A DNA stretch of 64,000 nucleotides from Rhodanobacteraceae bacterium (GCA_024234055.1 JACKOW010000001.1:970001-1034000), one strand, 5' to 3'. Numbered from the stretch's first letter, positions 1 to 10,135 are shown. Notes: generated from the sequence alone by a model not told the origin. Translations and numbers: made by a program.

Positions 1-1757
1 AGCCGGAATCAGGCTTGCGCTGCTGGTCTCGTACCACATGCTGCGATTGCCACCCAGATGCATGGCGGCGAGACCGGCGGCTTCGGCGTTGTGCACCCCG
101 ACATCGGCGGTGTCTCCGTCGAGGTTGGCCAGGCCCAGGCTGGCCTGCAGCGGAACTTCGCGCTCGCCGATCTGAATGCGCCGACGGGCCAGGCTTTCGC
201 GCAGGTTCTCGGCGCTGGCCAGTGCCGCAGCGCGGTCACTGCGGCGCAGGAGCACCAGATAGCGGCAATCCTGATACAGCGCCGGCATGTCTTCTGCGCG
301 CAGGTTCTCCTTCAGGGCCTGTCCTACCACCAGATCCAGGCGGGTCTGGCCGGAGATTCCCAACTGCTTGCGCAGGCTTTCATGCTCGTCAAGCACGATG
401 AACAGCACCACGGCGTTCTTCTGGCCAACGGCGGCATCGGCGCGATCAATGAACTCGCGACGGGAATACAGGCCGGTGGATTCATCGCGGCCTAGAGAGC
501 GCTTCGGCGCGAAGCGCTTGCTGCGCTTGAGTCGCGATTCGATGACGCTGACCAGATGGCGCGGTTTCAGCGGCTTCAGCAGGTACTCGTCGGCGCCGCC
601 AGCGATGGCCTGCTCACGCAAGGCCAGCTCGCGTGAACTGGCGGCCAGCACCACGGGGATGTCGGCGCTCTGCGGGTTGTCGCGCAAGCCGTTGACCAGA
701 CGCATGGATTCGGCGCCGCGCATGTCGGCGTCGATCACTGCCACCTGTGGCTTGAAGCTCTCGATGGCATCCAGCGCATCGGCAGAGCTTTGGCAGAAGC
801 GCACGGTGTAGCCGGCCTCCTTGAGCCAACCTGCAGAAAGATGGCCGCGTTCGCGATCGCCGTCGACCAGCAGTACACGGCTCGGCGAACCTACCGTGAC
901 CGCTTCGCTGGTCAGTGCCACCAGCATGGCCAGGGGGTCGAGTGGCGGCTCGAAATAGCGGACGCCCTGGCGCAGGGCAACCAGACGCCGTCCCAGATCC
1001 TGGCGCGGCGTCACCACGGCCAGGGTCGGCTCCCGATGCGACTCCTGCAGCTCGGGGCGAGCCGCCATTACACGGCGGAGCATGGGTATGCCATTGGACG
1101 CAGCAGGTGCCAGCACCACAACCCTGGGAATCATCGTCGCCATCAGCGCCAGAGCCGGCTCGGTGCGGGTAAAGCTCTTGACGCTGTAGCCATGCTCGGC
1201 GAAGGCCGGGGCGAGTTCCACGCCAAACTCGTCGGCGTCGCCAATCAGCACTATCAGATCCTCGTGGACTGCCCTGTGCGCGCGTGGCTCGGGTGCTGGC
1301 GTGCTGGATTCGGCGCGGATAGGCGTGTTGCTGGCTACGGCAGCCGGCGTCACAGCGGCCGGCGCGGTGGCGATGGGGGCTGCGATCACCTTGCTCGTTT
1401 CTGCTTCGCTGGCACTGACCATGTCCAGCGCCAGCACGGTGCTGGCCAGCGTGCTCACCAAAGCCGACAGTGTACGAAGCTGTTCATTGTTTGGGACCAG
1501 CGACGTGTCGACAAAAACGCGGACGAAGGTCTCGAGTTCGCCGGCCTTGCGCGACAGGGACAGGCGCAGACGCTCGCAGGCACGCACCAACTGCTTGGCG
1601 GCCAGCTGCAGGCCTCGGCCATGGGCCGCATTCCAGCGACTCGAATTGAGTTTCTCCCACGCCAACATCAGACTGGTCGCATGCGTGCGCAACTCTTCCC
1701 GCGCCCGCTCGACGTGGCCTTGATCGCTGTGGTCTTGTGGCATGGCGCTTGAACTCA
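1..1757 (-). CDS. Two-receiver response regulator with degenerate GGDEF domain (C-terminus beyond window)
   Basis: I translated this strand from the ATG at 1757 and found no stop up to the window edge (585 codons). A GGGAGCGGGAGAAG purine stretch precedes the ATG as ribosome site. Residues 1-130 are helical and unassigned. About 165-280 resemble a receiver domain without a clear phospho-acceptor. About 290-410 form a second receiver with Asp near 341 in VIDADM and a late Lys in LLKPLKP. From about 423 (RDESTGLYSRREF) a GGDEF fold follows, but the active-site position reads YQDCRYLVLL, so diguanylate cyclase activity is unlikely. An output domain such as EAL may lie beyond base 1. Probable role: c-di-GMP-linked regulation; partner unknown. 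Confidence 0.75.
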
Positions 1758-1970
1758 TGCGCTCTTCTCCCGCTCCCTGTGCGTCCATTCTGCAACGAAA
1801 AACGCCTCGCGAGTGTGCGCCCGATCAGGATAATCAAAGTTGTAGACCCGTGGAGACACTCGTCGGCGTCGATCTGCACCTCGCCTTTGGTCGTAGCTGA
1901 GACGCTTGCCGCAGGAACAACACCCTTGCTGCGCTAACATGGGCCATCACCCGAGACTCTGGAAACCAAC

Positions 1971-2420
1971 ATGCGTGCAAGCAAGGGTCAATCCATATCG
2001 CGGGGCTACATTTCGGCCGTGATTGCAATCATCGTTTGCCTGGGTACGCTGGCCTACAATCTGGTGACTTTCAGCGCGCTCGCCAGTGAGCCACGTATCG
2101 GTTCGGCCATTCGCAACGGCTTCAATGGCGATGCTCTGATGGCTGCCACCTATGTTCTGGGCGGCGATTTGTTGCGCAAGATTCCCGGGCTGGAAACCCT
2201 GGGCGATGACACTGCCCGATCCGTGGCGGATCCCCTGGAAGAGTCCATCAAGGCCTATCCGCCCTCAGCTGTCGCGGTCTTCTTCGATCGTGCTCAGAGC
2301 ACCGCGCACAATCGCATGCTCTGGGCCCACAGATTACAGCCGTGGCTGATTCTGATCGCCGTCCTGTTGTGGTGGCGTCGGCAGAAACCGGTGCATCTGC
2401 GCGAACGCCTGCGGGCCTGA
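1971..2420 (+). CDS. Hypothetical membrane protein
   Basis: This 149-residue protein is not one I recognise. It has a hydrophobic segment at about 12-37 (GYISAVIAIIVCLGTLAYNL) and a second near the C-terminus (about 122-136, WLILIAVLLWW) followed by basic residues, with a roughly 80-residue soluble part between them that probably faces the periplasm. It is divergent from the regulator upstream, with a 213-bp gap that should hold both promoters. Codon use matches its neighbours and the frame is clean, so it looks like a real gene. Confidence 0.6.
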   Translation: MRASKGQSISRGYISAVIAIIVCLGTLAYNLVTFSALASEPRIGSAIRNGFNGDALMAATYVLGGDLLRKIPGLETLGDDTARSVADPLEESIKAYPPSAVAVFFDRAQSTAHNRMLWAHRLQPWLILIAVLLWWRRQKPVHLRERLRA

Positions 2421-2841
2421 ATCCGGTGGCGATGAGTCTCTGGGCAGGCGGGTCGCATGTGCCCGGATGAGCGCGTGAAATATGCTCTATTCGTATGTCA
2501 TTCGGTCCGCGACTTGTTGTGCGCCGCACAAAATGGTTTCGCTGGACACCAATCCTGAATAAACCTTAACCAAGGCGTTCTGCTTTCGTTCATGAACGTC
2601 TCGGGCGGCTTGAACCCGTTGATTGCTGCATTGCAGCACGTCTAAAGCACTGCTACAGATTGTGCCCTGATTGACCCGAACTGCCATGAAATCTAAGGTC
2701 AGGACGCCCATCCAGTGACCGGTTTCATCCTGGGGAGGATGAGATCTGTCGTGCGGTTGGGCATTTACGTTCTGGGAGGGCACCGCTTCAGCGGTGCGGA
2801 ACTGTGGCTACAAAGCGTATTCAACTTGGGGATTACTGCAT
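2421..2841. other. Gene-free leader of the protease gene
   Basis: This 421-bp stretch has no convincing gene. It is less GC-rich than its surroundings, as expected of a promoter region. An exact palindrome (GCACCGCT-TC-AGCGGTGC, 2780-2797) lies about 45 bp before the protease ATG and could form a hairpin in the 5' leader. I cannot assign promoter boxes with confidence. Confidence 0.5.
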
Positions 2842-5001
2842 ATGACTAGCAAGTTCACTAAATCGTTATTGGGTACAGCCTTGCTGACCGGCCTGCTGGT
2901 GGCCGGCGCGAGCGGCGCGCAGACACTCGGGGGAGGAGGCAGCGATGCATTCATCGGCGCTGCAGACGCAAGAGTGAATGCAGCGGCGCTGGCAGACTCG
3001 TACCGGTACGACGCCATCATTGTGGGCTACAACGAAGGCGATGCACGCGCGGCTGGGGATGCCGTCAGTGCCATCAGTCGCCATCTGGACCAGGTCGCCT
3101 CGCGAACGGGTCAAACGCTGAGTTATGTGCGTACGCTGTCCACTGGCGGGCACCTTGTGAAGATTGGAAAAGCGCTGGATGACGGCAGCTTGCTCAAGGT
3201 CATGAACGACCTGGCTGCTGATCCCAACGTGGCTTATGTGGAGCCCGATCAGATCATGGTGCCCTTCCTCTCACCCAACGATTCCTCCTACAGCCAGCAA
3301 TGGCATTACTTCGAAGCCACTGGAGGCGCCAATCTGCCGACCGCCTGGGACAATGCCACCGGTAGTGGTGTGGTTGTGGCGGTGCTCGATACCGGCATCA
3401 CCAGTCATACCGATCTCAACGCCAATGTGGTCGCGGGCTACGATTTCGTGTCCAGCTCGGCCAATGCCCGTGACGGCAACGGACGTGACTCCAATCCGGC
3501 CGACCAGGGCGACTGGACCACGGCAGGCCAGTGCTATTCGGGTTCTCCGGCCTCCAATTCCAGCTGGCACGGCACTCACGTGGCCGGCACCATTGCCGCC
3601 GTGACCAACAACGCCGCCGGTGTCGCCGGCGTGGCCTTCAACGCCAAGATCCAGCCGGTCCGCGTACTCGCTGCCTGCGGTGGCACGCTGTCCGATATCG
3701 CGGACGCCATCACCTGGGCTTCCGGCGGCAGCGTGTCCGGCGTACCGGCCAACGCGACGCCAGCCAAGGTCATCAACATGAGTCTGGGCGGCAGCAGCAG
3801 CACCTGTGCCAGCACCTACCAGAACGCGATCAACGGCGCGGTCAATCGCGGCACTGTGGTGATCGTCGCTGCCGGCAATTCCAATGTGAATGCTTCCGGG
3901 GCCACACCGGCGAACTGCAGCAACGTGGTCACCGTGGCAGCCACCAACCGCAGTGGTGGTCGTGCCTACTACTCGAACTTTGGCACGCTGGTCGATGTGG
4001 CCGCACCCGGTGGCGATGTCCGCAGCTCGTCCAGCAACGGCATCCTGTCGACGCTGAATTCGGGCACCACCACACCGGGCTCGCAGAGCTACGCCTGGTA
4101 TCAGGGTACGTCCATGGCCACGCCACACGTGGCCGGTCTGGCGGCACTGATCCTGAGCAAGGGCAGCAAGACGCCGGCACAGATCGAAAGCCTGCTGAAG
4201 AGCAACGCCCGGCCGTTCCCCGCCAGCTGCTCGGGTTGCGGCGCCGGCATCATCGACGCAGCAGCGACGATCGCAGCGGTGACCGGTGGCGGTGGCGGTA
4301 CTCCGCCGCCGAGTGGTGGAGTGCTGAGCAAGGGTGTGCCGGTGACGGGCAGCACCAACTCCAGCAGCGCCAACAGCAGCTTTGCCGAGTACACGGTTGT
4401 CGTTCCGTCCGGTTCGACCAACCTCAACATCGCCACCACCAATGCCAGCGGCGATGTCGATCTGTACGTGCGCTACGGTTCGGCGCCCAGCTTGACCAGC
4501 TACGATTGCCGCCCCTACACCGGTTCGGGCAACGAAACCTGTACCTTCGCCGCACCCAGTGCCGGTACCTACTACATTCGCGTCTATGGCTATGCCACGG
4601 GAACCGTCAACTTCACCTTGACGGCCAACTGGACTGCCGGTGGTGGCGGCGGCACCCAGCCGAGCTTCTTCGAGAACCAGACCAACTACAACATCACTGA
4701 CAACTCGACCATCGAGAGCCCGATCAGCGTGTCCGGCCGCACCGGCAACGCACCCAGCACCCTGAAGGTGGCGGTGACGATCTACCACACCTACAAGGGC
4801 GATCTGAAGGTGGATCTGATCGCGCCGGACGGTTCGGTCTATGTGCTGCACAACCGCAGCGGCGGCGGCACCGACAACATCATCCAGACCTTCACCGTGA
4901 ATGCCTCCACCGAGGTGGCCAACGGTACCTGGAAGCTGCGCGTGAATGACAACGCCCGCGGCGACACCGGCTACCTCGACAAGTGGAGCCTGCAGTTCTG
5001 A
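2842..5001 (+). CDS. Secreted subtilisin-like (S8) serine protease with PPC and P domains
   Basis: The product has 719 residues from the ATG at 2842, chosen because GGGGA lies nine bases upstream and a signal peptide (MTSKFTKSLLGTALL...) follows; an in-frame GTG at 2794 is less likely. After an inhibitor-I9-like propeptide (about 55-140) comes the S8 domain with the triad Asp183 (VLDTGI), His243 (HGTHVAGT) and Ser424 (GTSMATPHVAG), and oxyanion Asn346. A glycine linker leads to a pre-peptidase C-terminal domain (about 510-610) and a proprotein-convertase P domain (about 625-719). It is an extracellular protease of broad type that matures by cleavage. It is monocistronic with its own terminator. 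Confidence 0.95.
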   Translation: MTSKFTKSLLGTALLTGLLVAGASGAQTLGGGGSDAFIGAADARVNAAALADSYRYDAIIVGYNEGDARAAGDAVSAISRHLDQVASRTGQTLSYVRTLSTGGHLVKIGKALDDGSLLKVMNDLAADPNVAYVEPDQIMVPFLSPNDSSYSQQWHYFEATGGANLPTAWDNATGSGVVVAVLDTGITSHTDLNANVVAGYDFVSSSANARDGNGRDSNPADQGDWTTAGQCYSGSPASNSSWHGTHVAGTIAAVTNNAAGVAGVAFNAKIQPVRVLAACGGTLSDIADAITWASGGSVSGVPANATPAKVINMSLGGSSSTCASTYQNAINGAVNRGTVVIVAAGNSNVNASGATPANCSNVVTVAATNRSGGRAYYSNFGTLVDVAAPGGDVRSSSSNGILSTLNSGTTTPGSQSYAWYQGTSMATPHVAGLAALILSKGSKTPAQIESLLKSNARPFPASCSGCGAGIIDAAATIAAVTGGGGGTPPPSGGVLSKGVPVTGSTNSSSANSSFAEYTVVVPSGSTNLNIATTNASGDVDLYVRYGSAPSLTSYDCRPYTGSGNETCTFAAPSAGTYYIRVYGYATGTVNFTLTANWTAGGGGGTQPSFFENQTNYNITDNSTIESPISVSGRTGNAPSTLKVAVTIYHTYKGDLKVDLIAPDGSVYVLHNRSGGGTDNIIQTFTVNASTEVANGTWKLRVNDNARGDTGYLDKWSLQF

Positions 5002-5026
5002 GCAGCTTTCACTGAGTAGCAAATCC

Positions 5027-5054
5027 AAGCCCCGGCGCAAGCCGGGGCTTTTTT
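5027..5054 (+). terminator. Rho-independent terminator of the protease gene
   Basis: AAGCCCCGGC, loop GCAA, GCCGGGGCTT followed by Ts. A ten-base-pair GC-rich stem with a T tract starts 25 bp after the protease stop codon. Confidence 0.9.
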
Positions 5055-5170
5055 GTCGGCCTCAGTCTGCGCAAGGACGCTTGCCGGGATCGCCGAGTTG
5101 CACTCGGCGCTTCTGATCTAGCCTGGCCAGGCAACAAACCCCGCCCGATTGGGCCTTGCTCGAACCGACT

Positions 5171-5719
5171 CTAGCTTCTCCACTTGGCCCACGGGTCCAC
5201 GGCCTTCGCCGTCGAAGGGTCTGAACTCGCCGAAGGATTGGCTGCGCCCTCGCCGGAACGGGTAGTGCTTCGATCGTCTGCATGGCGGCCAGCGCGCCGA
5301 TCGGCCCGATATCGATTGGAGCCCGTGGGACGGTCCTCGCCGCGGGCGCGCTCGGCAGATTTCTTCAAACGCTTCTCGGCCAGCCGTTCCGCGGCTTCCA
5401 GGCTGAGTTGGGCAGGCTCGCCGGGTGATTGATCGGCGGGCACGATGCGATCTCGGGGCGGCAGCGCAAACTGTTCATCAGAGGCCCGGGGCAGGCTCTT
5501 GAACTGGTAGAGATAGAAACCCTCGACCTTCTCGCGCGCCCAATCGGTCTTCTTCAGAAACTTGACGCTGGATTCAACGCTCGGATTGGTCTTGAAGCAA
5601 TGGATGTTCAGGTAAGCATGCAGAATGTTGAAGCCGTAGTGATCCACGAGCTCGACCAGCATCTGCTTCAGGCTGACTCCATGCAGGGGATTGTTCTTGT
5701 ACGGGATGTCATCACTCAT
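5171..5719 (-). CDS. DUF2132 (VF530-like) protein with long basic tail
   Basis: Residues 1-75 (from MSDDIPYKNNPLHG through KFLKKTDWAREKVEGFYLY) match the small VF530/DUF2132 family, a DNA-binding-like helical fold of unknown function. The usual family member is about 70-80 residues. Here about 105 further residues follow, rich in Arg, Glu, Ser and Asp (repeated AERARGEDRPTGSNRYRADR-like stretches), probably disordered. An upstream in-frame ATG at 5755 would add twelve residues; I prefer 5719 because conservation starts there, although neither has a strong ribosome site. Confidence 0.75.
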   Translation of the reverse strand: MSDDIPYKNNPLHGVSLKQMLVELVDHYGFNILHAYLNIHCFKTNPSVESSVKFLKKTDWAREKVEGFYLYQFKSLPRASDEQFALPPRDRIVPADQSPGEPAQLSLEAAERLAEKRLKKSAERARGEDRPTGSNRYRADRRAGRHADDRSTTRSGEGAANPSASSDPSTAKAVDPWAKWRS

Positions 5720-5792
5720 GCCCAGACCCAGGTCGGCGGAACTCCGTCCGATCATATCTGCAGCGGCATGGCGCAGGCCGGTGTCAGCGCGC

Positions 5793-6278
5793 TCAGCCAG
5801 CCTCGAAACGATTGGCGTCTCGATTCTTGCGCACCTTGAATGGATCCCAGACCCGGCCGTTCATGGCGATGTGCACGCCAGGCGGCAGCACCTGCACGGC
5901 GCCGATGGCGCAGCCGATGTTGAACACCGCGTCGGAGCCCTGGAAGCGGGCGGGGTTTAGCGCGCCAGTGAGGACGATGGTCTTGTCGGGAATCTGGGCC
6001 AGCACCCGCGCGGTGGCGACCATGCTGTCGGTACCGTGAGTGACCAGCACATGCGCGTGCGGCTGGGCGCTGATGGTGTGGCGCACCAGTTCGCGATCGT
6101 CATCGGTGACGTGCAGGCTGTCCTTGCGCATCAGCGCTATGACGTTGTAGGTGAAAGCCACGCCGAGGTTGTCGAGAATCCGGCCGATCGCCGGTTCGCC
6201 CACCTGAAAGGTCGAGAGATCGTCGAAATACACCTTGTCGATGGTGCCGCCGGTGGTCACGATGCACAAATGCTGCAC
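5793..6278 (-). CDS. Half-size asparaginase-like protein
   Basis: The product has 161 residues. The GTG at 6278 is chosen because GGAG, overlapping the stop of the upstream gene, lies eight bases before it. The sequence carries the N-terminal asparaginase signatures TTGGTID (nucleophile Thr) and THGTDSM, and later LTGALNP. Ordinary L-asparaginases are about 330 residues with a second domain that completes the site. This one stops after the first domain, as in a known group of short bacterial homologues of unclear activity. It follows the acyl-CoA dehydrogenase by four bases and is probably translationally coupled to it. Confidence 0.8.
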   Translation of the reverse strand: MQHLCIVTTGGTIDKVYFDDLSTFQVGEPAIGRILDNLGVAFTYNVIALMRKDSLHVTDDDRELVRHTISAQPHAHVLVTHGTDSMVATARVLAQIPDKTIVLTGALNPARFQGSDAVFNIGCAIGAVQVLPPGVHIAMNGRVWDPFKVRKNRDANRFEAG

Positions 6279-6282
6279 GGAG

Positions 6283-7953
6283 CTACTCCAGTTCGTCGAT
6301 GGCCAGAATGCGTGAGTCCAGCGCCTCACCCGCCTGCAGGCAGATCAGGCCATGGGCAGAAAACCGTCGCGCCGCTGCCGCTGGTCGTGGATCGCCCTCT
6401 GCACGCAGCGACCAGGCCGCGTGGCGCAGCAGCACGGCCAGCGCGAAACAGCGACCCAGGGTCATGGCGATTCCGCGCGCGAACGCTTCGCCGCGATTCG
6501 CGCCGTGTTCATGGTGCAGCGCCGCGTAGGCCGACTCGTAGCCATCTCTTATCTGCGTGGCAATGGCGTCGAATTCGGACCCAGTCTGGCTGAGCAGGGC
6601 CACCAGGGCCGCATGCAAGGCGGACCAGGTGTGATCACTGGACAGAATCTTCAGGGCATCCAGTGACAGCACATTGGTGGTGCCTTCCCAGATGCTGAAC
6701 ACCTGGGCGTCGCGCAGCAATGCCGGCAGCCCGGTGTCTTCGATGTATCCGGCACCACCAAAGCCTTCGACGATCTCGCTGATGCCGGCGACGGTCTGCC
6801 TGGCGGTCAGCAGCTTGGTGATCGGTATCAGCAATCGCAGCAGCAAGCGATGGCGATCATCCAGCAGACCGAGCTCGGACTTGCCCAGCATCTCGGCCAC
6901 GTACAGGGACAGGTGCAGTCCGGCTTCGAACTCTGCCTGCAATCCGGCCAAGGTGTGTTGATGCAAGGGCTGTTCGCGGAGCATGCGACCAAAAACCCGG
7001 CGCCGTGCTGCGTAGTCGCGCAGCAACTGCAAGCCGCGGCGGTAAACGCTCAGCGCCGCCAGCGCGTTCCATACGCGGGTCTGGTTCAGTACCGGGGCGA
7101 TCATGCGTACGCCATGGCTGGGCTCGCCGACCAGCTCCACCGGGGTGCCGTCCAGCCGCAGTTCCGCTGTGGGCAGCTTGCGGCTGCCAAGCTTGTCCTT
7201 GAGCCGGTCGATGGTGATGTTCTGCAAACGACCGCCGCGGTCGCGCGGTTCGCAGTAGAACAAGGCCAGGCCGTCGGTGCCCTCGGCATTGCCAGCAGGC
7301 CGCGCCAGCAGCAATGCCATCTCCGAAGTTGCCGCCGAGGTGAACCACTTGCGACCATGGACTCGCCACTGGCCGTCCGCGTCTACTTCGGCGCGAGTCT
7401 CGGTACCGCCAACATCCGAGCCGCCGCTGGTTTCGGTCATCCACTGGCCACTGGTCCAGAGTTGGTGCGCCTCGCGCGCAGTCAGGTGCGGCAGGGCTCT
7501 TTGCACCAGCGCCGAGTTGCCGGATTCCACCAGCGCCCGGGCTGCACCGTCGGTCATGGCCAGCGGGCAGGTGTAGAAATCGCTGGCGGCGCTGGCAAGG
7601 TAGACCATGCCAAACTGGAACAAACGGGCGTGGGCGCCCTTGCTCTGGTCGTAACCATGCCAGACCAGGCCGAAGCGAGTCGCCAACTGCGGCATGGCCT
7701 TCCAGAGTGGCGTGAGTTCGATGTGATCGATGCGCCGGCCCCAGGGATCGAAAGGGGTATGCACGGGCTCGATCTGCCGTTCTCGCAGTTGCTGCGGGTA
7801 CAGTTCGTCGGCGATGACCTGGCCGAGCTCGTTGGCTTCCTCGTGAAAATGCTCGAACAGTGCGGGCGGCATGGCACGGCGCAGCACCGATTGCAGGACT
7901 CGGTCGGTCAGGTATGGGTTGGACAATTGTGGCGGCGTCTGCGTGAAACCCAT
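6283..7953 (-). CDS. AidB-like acyl-CoA dehydrogenase
   Basis: The product has 556 residues, close to E. coli AidB (541). It has the N-terminal extension, the FAD/substrate motif MTETSGGSDVGGTETRAE, KWFTSAA, RLKDKLGSRKLPTAEL and the late SIWEGTTNVLSLD that is typical of the AidB/ACAD branch. FAD-dependent oxidation of an acyl-CoA or, as for AidB, a role in alkylation stress is possible; the substrate cannot be read from sequence. The start ATG at 7953 follows GGTCAACCTAG without a strong ribosome site. It is the first gene of a two-gene unit with the asparaginase-like protein. Confidence 0.88.
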   Translation of the reverse strand: MGFTQTPPQLSNPYLTDRVLQSVLRRAMPPALFEHFHEEANELGQVIADELYPQQLRERQIEPVHTPFDPWGRRIDHIELTPLWKAMPQLATRFGLVWHGYDQSKGAHARLFQFGMVYLASAASDFYTCPLAMTDGAARALVESGNSALVQRALPHLTAREAHQLWTSGQWMTETSGGSDVGGTETRAEVDADGQWRVHGRKWFTSAATSEMALLLARPAGNAEGTDGLALFYCEPRDRGGRLQNITIDRLKDKLGSRKLPTAELRLDGTPVELVGEPSHGVRMIAPVLNQTRVWNALAALSVYRRGLQLLRDYAARRRVFGRMLREQPLHQHTLAGLQAEFEAGLHLSLYVAEMLGKSELGLLDDRHRLLLRLLIPITKLLTARQTVAGISEIVEGFGGAGYIEDTGLPALLRDAQVFSIWEGTTNVLSLDALKILSSDHTWSALHAALVALLSQTGSEFDAIATQIRDGYESAYAALHHEHGANRGEAFARGIAMTLGRCFALAVLLRHAAWSLRAEGDPRPAAAARRFSAHGLICLQAGEALDSRILAIDELE

Positions 7954-8420
7954 CTAGGTTGACCTCGTCCAGGACCTTCGGATGAGTCTAGCCCGCATTC
8001 CTCACACCTGCGCGAGCAGATGCCCCCAATCTTCTAGTGGCACAAGGCGATTCCGAGGAACGCGCCAGTCACAGAGTGTTTGGCTGCATCTGCCCGCTTT
8101 GCGGACCTCGCTGGTTCTTTGCGACTATCGCTGCGTTGCTCCTCCTCGCCATGGAATCACCATTCCTCGTCGTCGCGCCTGGCGCGAGTCGCAAAGCCCT
8201 GCGCGATCTTTCGCAACAGGTGTGAGACATGTGGGCTCGCAGTCCGCCGGATTCGAAGAATCCCGGCAGAAGTCGTCGGGACATTGGCGATCGAGCGTTG
8301 ATGTGACTGGTCGACCGGGCGCCCTTTGGGCATGATGCCTCTCAGCCTCGGGTAGCCCCAACGCTGTCTCGACCCGGCTTCATTCATGCTGCAGCGCAGC
8401 TCAACCAAGGCACTGTCAGG
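7954..8420. other. Intergenic region, no gene seen
   Basis: These 467 bp lie between two divergent genes. Short open frames occur on both strands but none has a ribosome site or a recognisable product. The segment around 8128-8180 (GCTGCGTTGCTCCTC and following) resembles the core of the repeat found between thrB and thrC, so a degraded repeat may be present. Promoters for both flanking genes should lie here. Confidence 0.4.
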
Positions 8421-9692
8421 ATGCAGTTGAAAGCCCTGTTCGAGGTAGACCGGCGTGAGCGCGCAGCGCTGCTGATCGCCTTTGTCTATTTCTTCGGCTT
8501 GCTGACCAGCTACTACATGCTGCGATCGGTGCGTGAAGCCATGGGCGTACGCATCGGGCCCGAATTCTACAACTGGCTCTACACCGGCAGTTTCCTGTGC
8601 ATGCTGCTGGCTCAGCCGCTCTACGGCGCGCTGGTTTCTCGCTTTGCCCGGCGGGTCTTCGTGCCGGTGGTCTACGCCTTCTTTCTGGCTTGCATCCTTG
8701 GTTTTCTGGCGGTGTGGCAAGTGCCCGAATGGCGCACCGGCATGGCCCTGGTGTTCTACATCTGGCTGTCGGTGGCGAATCTGTTCACGGTCTCGGTGTT
8801 CTGGAGCTACATGACCGATGTCTTCGACCCGGGACAGGCCAAGCGGGTGTTCGGGTTCATTGCCGCGGGCGGATCGGCCGGCGGCCTGAGCGGTGCCGGG
8901 CTGACCATGCTGCTGGCCGGACACATCGACATCGATGGCGTGCTGCTGCTGTCCTTCGGCTTCCTGGCGCTGTCGATGGGCTGCGCCATTCTGCTCGGTC
9001 GTCATGCCAGGGCCGCCAGCGGGCGCGCCGACGCCGGCGACATGGATGCGCTCATTGGCGGCACCAGTCTGGCCGCCTTCCGATTGGTCGTGCAGCAGAT
9101 CCCATTGCGCTGGCTGGCCCTGTTGATGCTGCTGAGTGGTATCGGCGGCGGCATCCTCTATCAGCAGCAGGGCTTCATGGTCCGCGTGCTGTACGCGGAC
9201 GACGCCCTGCGTGCAGCCTATTTTGCCCGAATCGATCTGCTGACCAATCTGCTGGCCTTCACGCTGGAAGTGTTCCTGGCGCGCTGGCTATTCCTGCGTC
9301 TGGGTACCGCGCGGCTGATGACCCTGATGCCGCTGATGCTGATGGCCGGACTCGGTGCGCTGGTCGTGCTGCCGACGGCGTTCATGATCGGGCTGTTTCA
9401 GGTGCTGAGTCGCGGCATCCGCTTCGCCTTCGGCGAACCCGCGATCGCCAGCTGCTACACCACGCTCAATCGCGAAGTCCGCTACAAGGGCAAGAGCTTC
9501 ATCGACACCTTTGTCTATCGTTTGAGCGATGTCGCCACGCAGTGGTCAATCAAGGGCATGGGGCTGCTGGGCCTCGGCACCGGCGGCATCTACCTCTGGG
9601 GCGCGATCATGGCCGGTGTGACCGCCTGGGTAGGCTTCGTGGCGGGGCGCCAGCACGAAGTGCGCAGCGCTGCGGCGGATAAACCGGTCTGA
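8421..9692 (+). CDS. MFS / nucleotide-translocase-like membrane carrier
   Basis: This 423-residue protein has about eleven to twelve hydrophobic segments. An N-terminal RRERAALLIAFVYFFGLLTS followed by YYMLRSVREAMG is characteristic of the group that joins bacterial MFS proteins with ATP/ADP-translocase-like carriers. The loop VFWSYMTDVFDPGQAKRVFG and a central glycine-rich GFIAAGGSAGG also fit. The start ATG follows TGTCAGG. The substrate is unknown; the relation to nucleotide carriers is one of fold family and does not prove ATP exchange. It is convergent with the EF-G-like gene across an array pair. Confidence 0.75.
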   Translation: MQLKALFEVDRRERAALLIAFVYFFGLLTSYYMLRSVREAMGVRIGPEFYNWLYTGSFLCMLLAQPLYGALVSRFARRVFVPVVYAFFLACILGFLAVWQVPEWRTGMALVFYIWLSVANLFTVSVFWSYMTDVFDPGQAKRVFGFIAAGGSAGGLSGAGLTMLLAGHIDIDGVLLLSFGFLALSMGCAILLGRHARAASGRADAGDMDALIGGTSLAAFRLVVQQIPLRWLALLMLLSGIGGGILYQQQGFMVRVLYADDALRAAYFARIDLLTNLLAFTLEVFLARWLFLRLGTARLMTLMPLMLMAGLGALVVLPTAFMIGLFQVLSRGIRFAFGEPAIASCYTTLNREVRYKGKSFIDTFVYRLSDVATQWSIKGMGLLGLGTGGIYLWGAIMAGVTAWVGFVAGRQHEVRSAAADKPV

Positions 9693-10135
9693 GGTTGAGG
9701 GAGCGCGGGTTGCCAGAGTTGGTGTGGCGGGGACGAGGGTAAGAGGGCGCGAGGGCACGTAAAACGCAGCCTTGCCGCGAGCCCTTGTTCTTCTGTGTCC
9801 TATCGATCTCAAGCTATTAAAACAATGTGTTATGGCATTTGGTTCGGGGTGATCTGCGTCCGCGCAAGGCATCCGTCCAGCAAGCGAATCGCCGGCAAAG
9901 CCGGCTCCCACAGTCGAGTCCCGGCCCCCAGTTGGAGTCCCAGTCATCCAGGTCGGTACGCGTATTCGCGCATCGAGCGGGTAGAACACACGAGGGCGCG
10001 CAGAGGTTGCCTCGACGTCGGCCCTTGATCTAGCGTGCCCTCGTGCCCCCGTGCCCCCGTGCCCCCGTGCCCCCGTGCCCTCGTGCCCTCGTGCCCTCGT
10101 GCCCTCGTGCCCTCCCGCCCTCGTGCCCTTGGCAA
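9693..10135. repeat. Convergent-gene spacer with inverted short tandem arrays
   Basis: A G-rich arm at about 9731-9759 (GACGAGGGTAAGAGGGCGCG and on) follows the MFS stop. A long C-rich arm at 10033-10131 is made of about eleven nine-base units CGTGCCC(C/T)C and ends six bases before the stop of the EF-G-like gene. Each flanking gene therefore reads a purine-rich array just after its stop. The piece after the left arm (9760-9799) resembles the spacer at 47483-47518. No gene is visible between the arms. Confidence 0.85.

Noticed and set aside
3271..5040. A 589-codon antisense frame opposite the protease gene
   Set aside because: Composition is Gly/Ala/Arg/His-biased as expected of a shadow, and it runs through the protease terminator.
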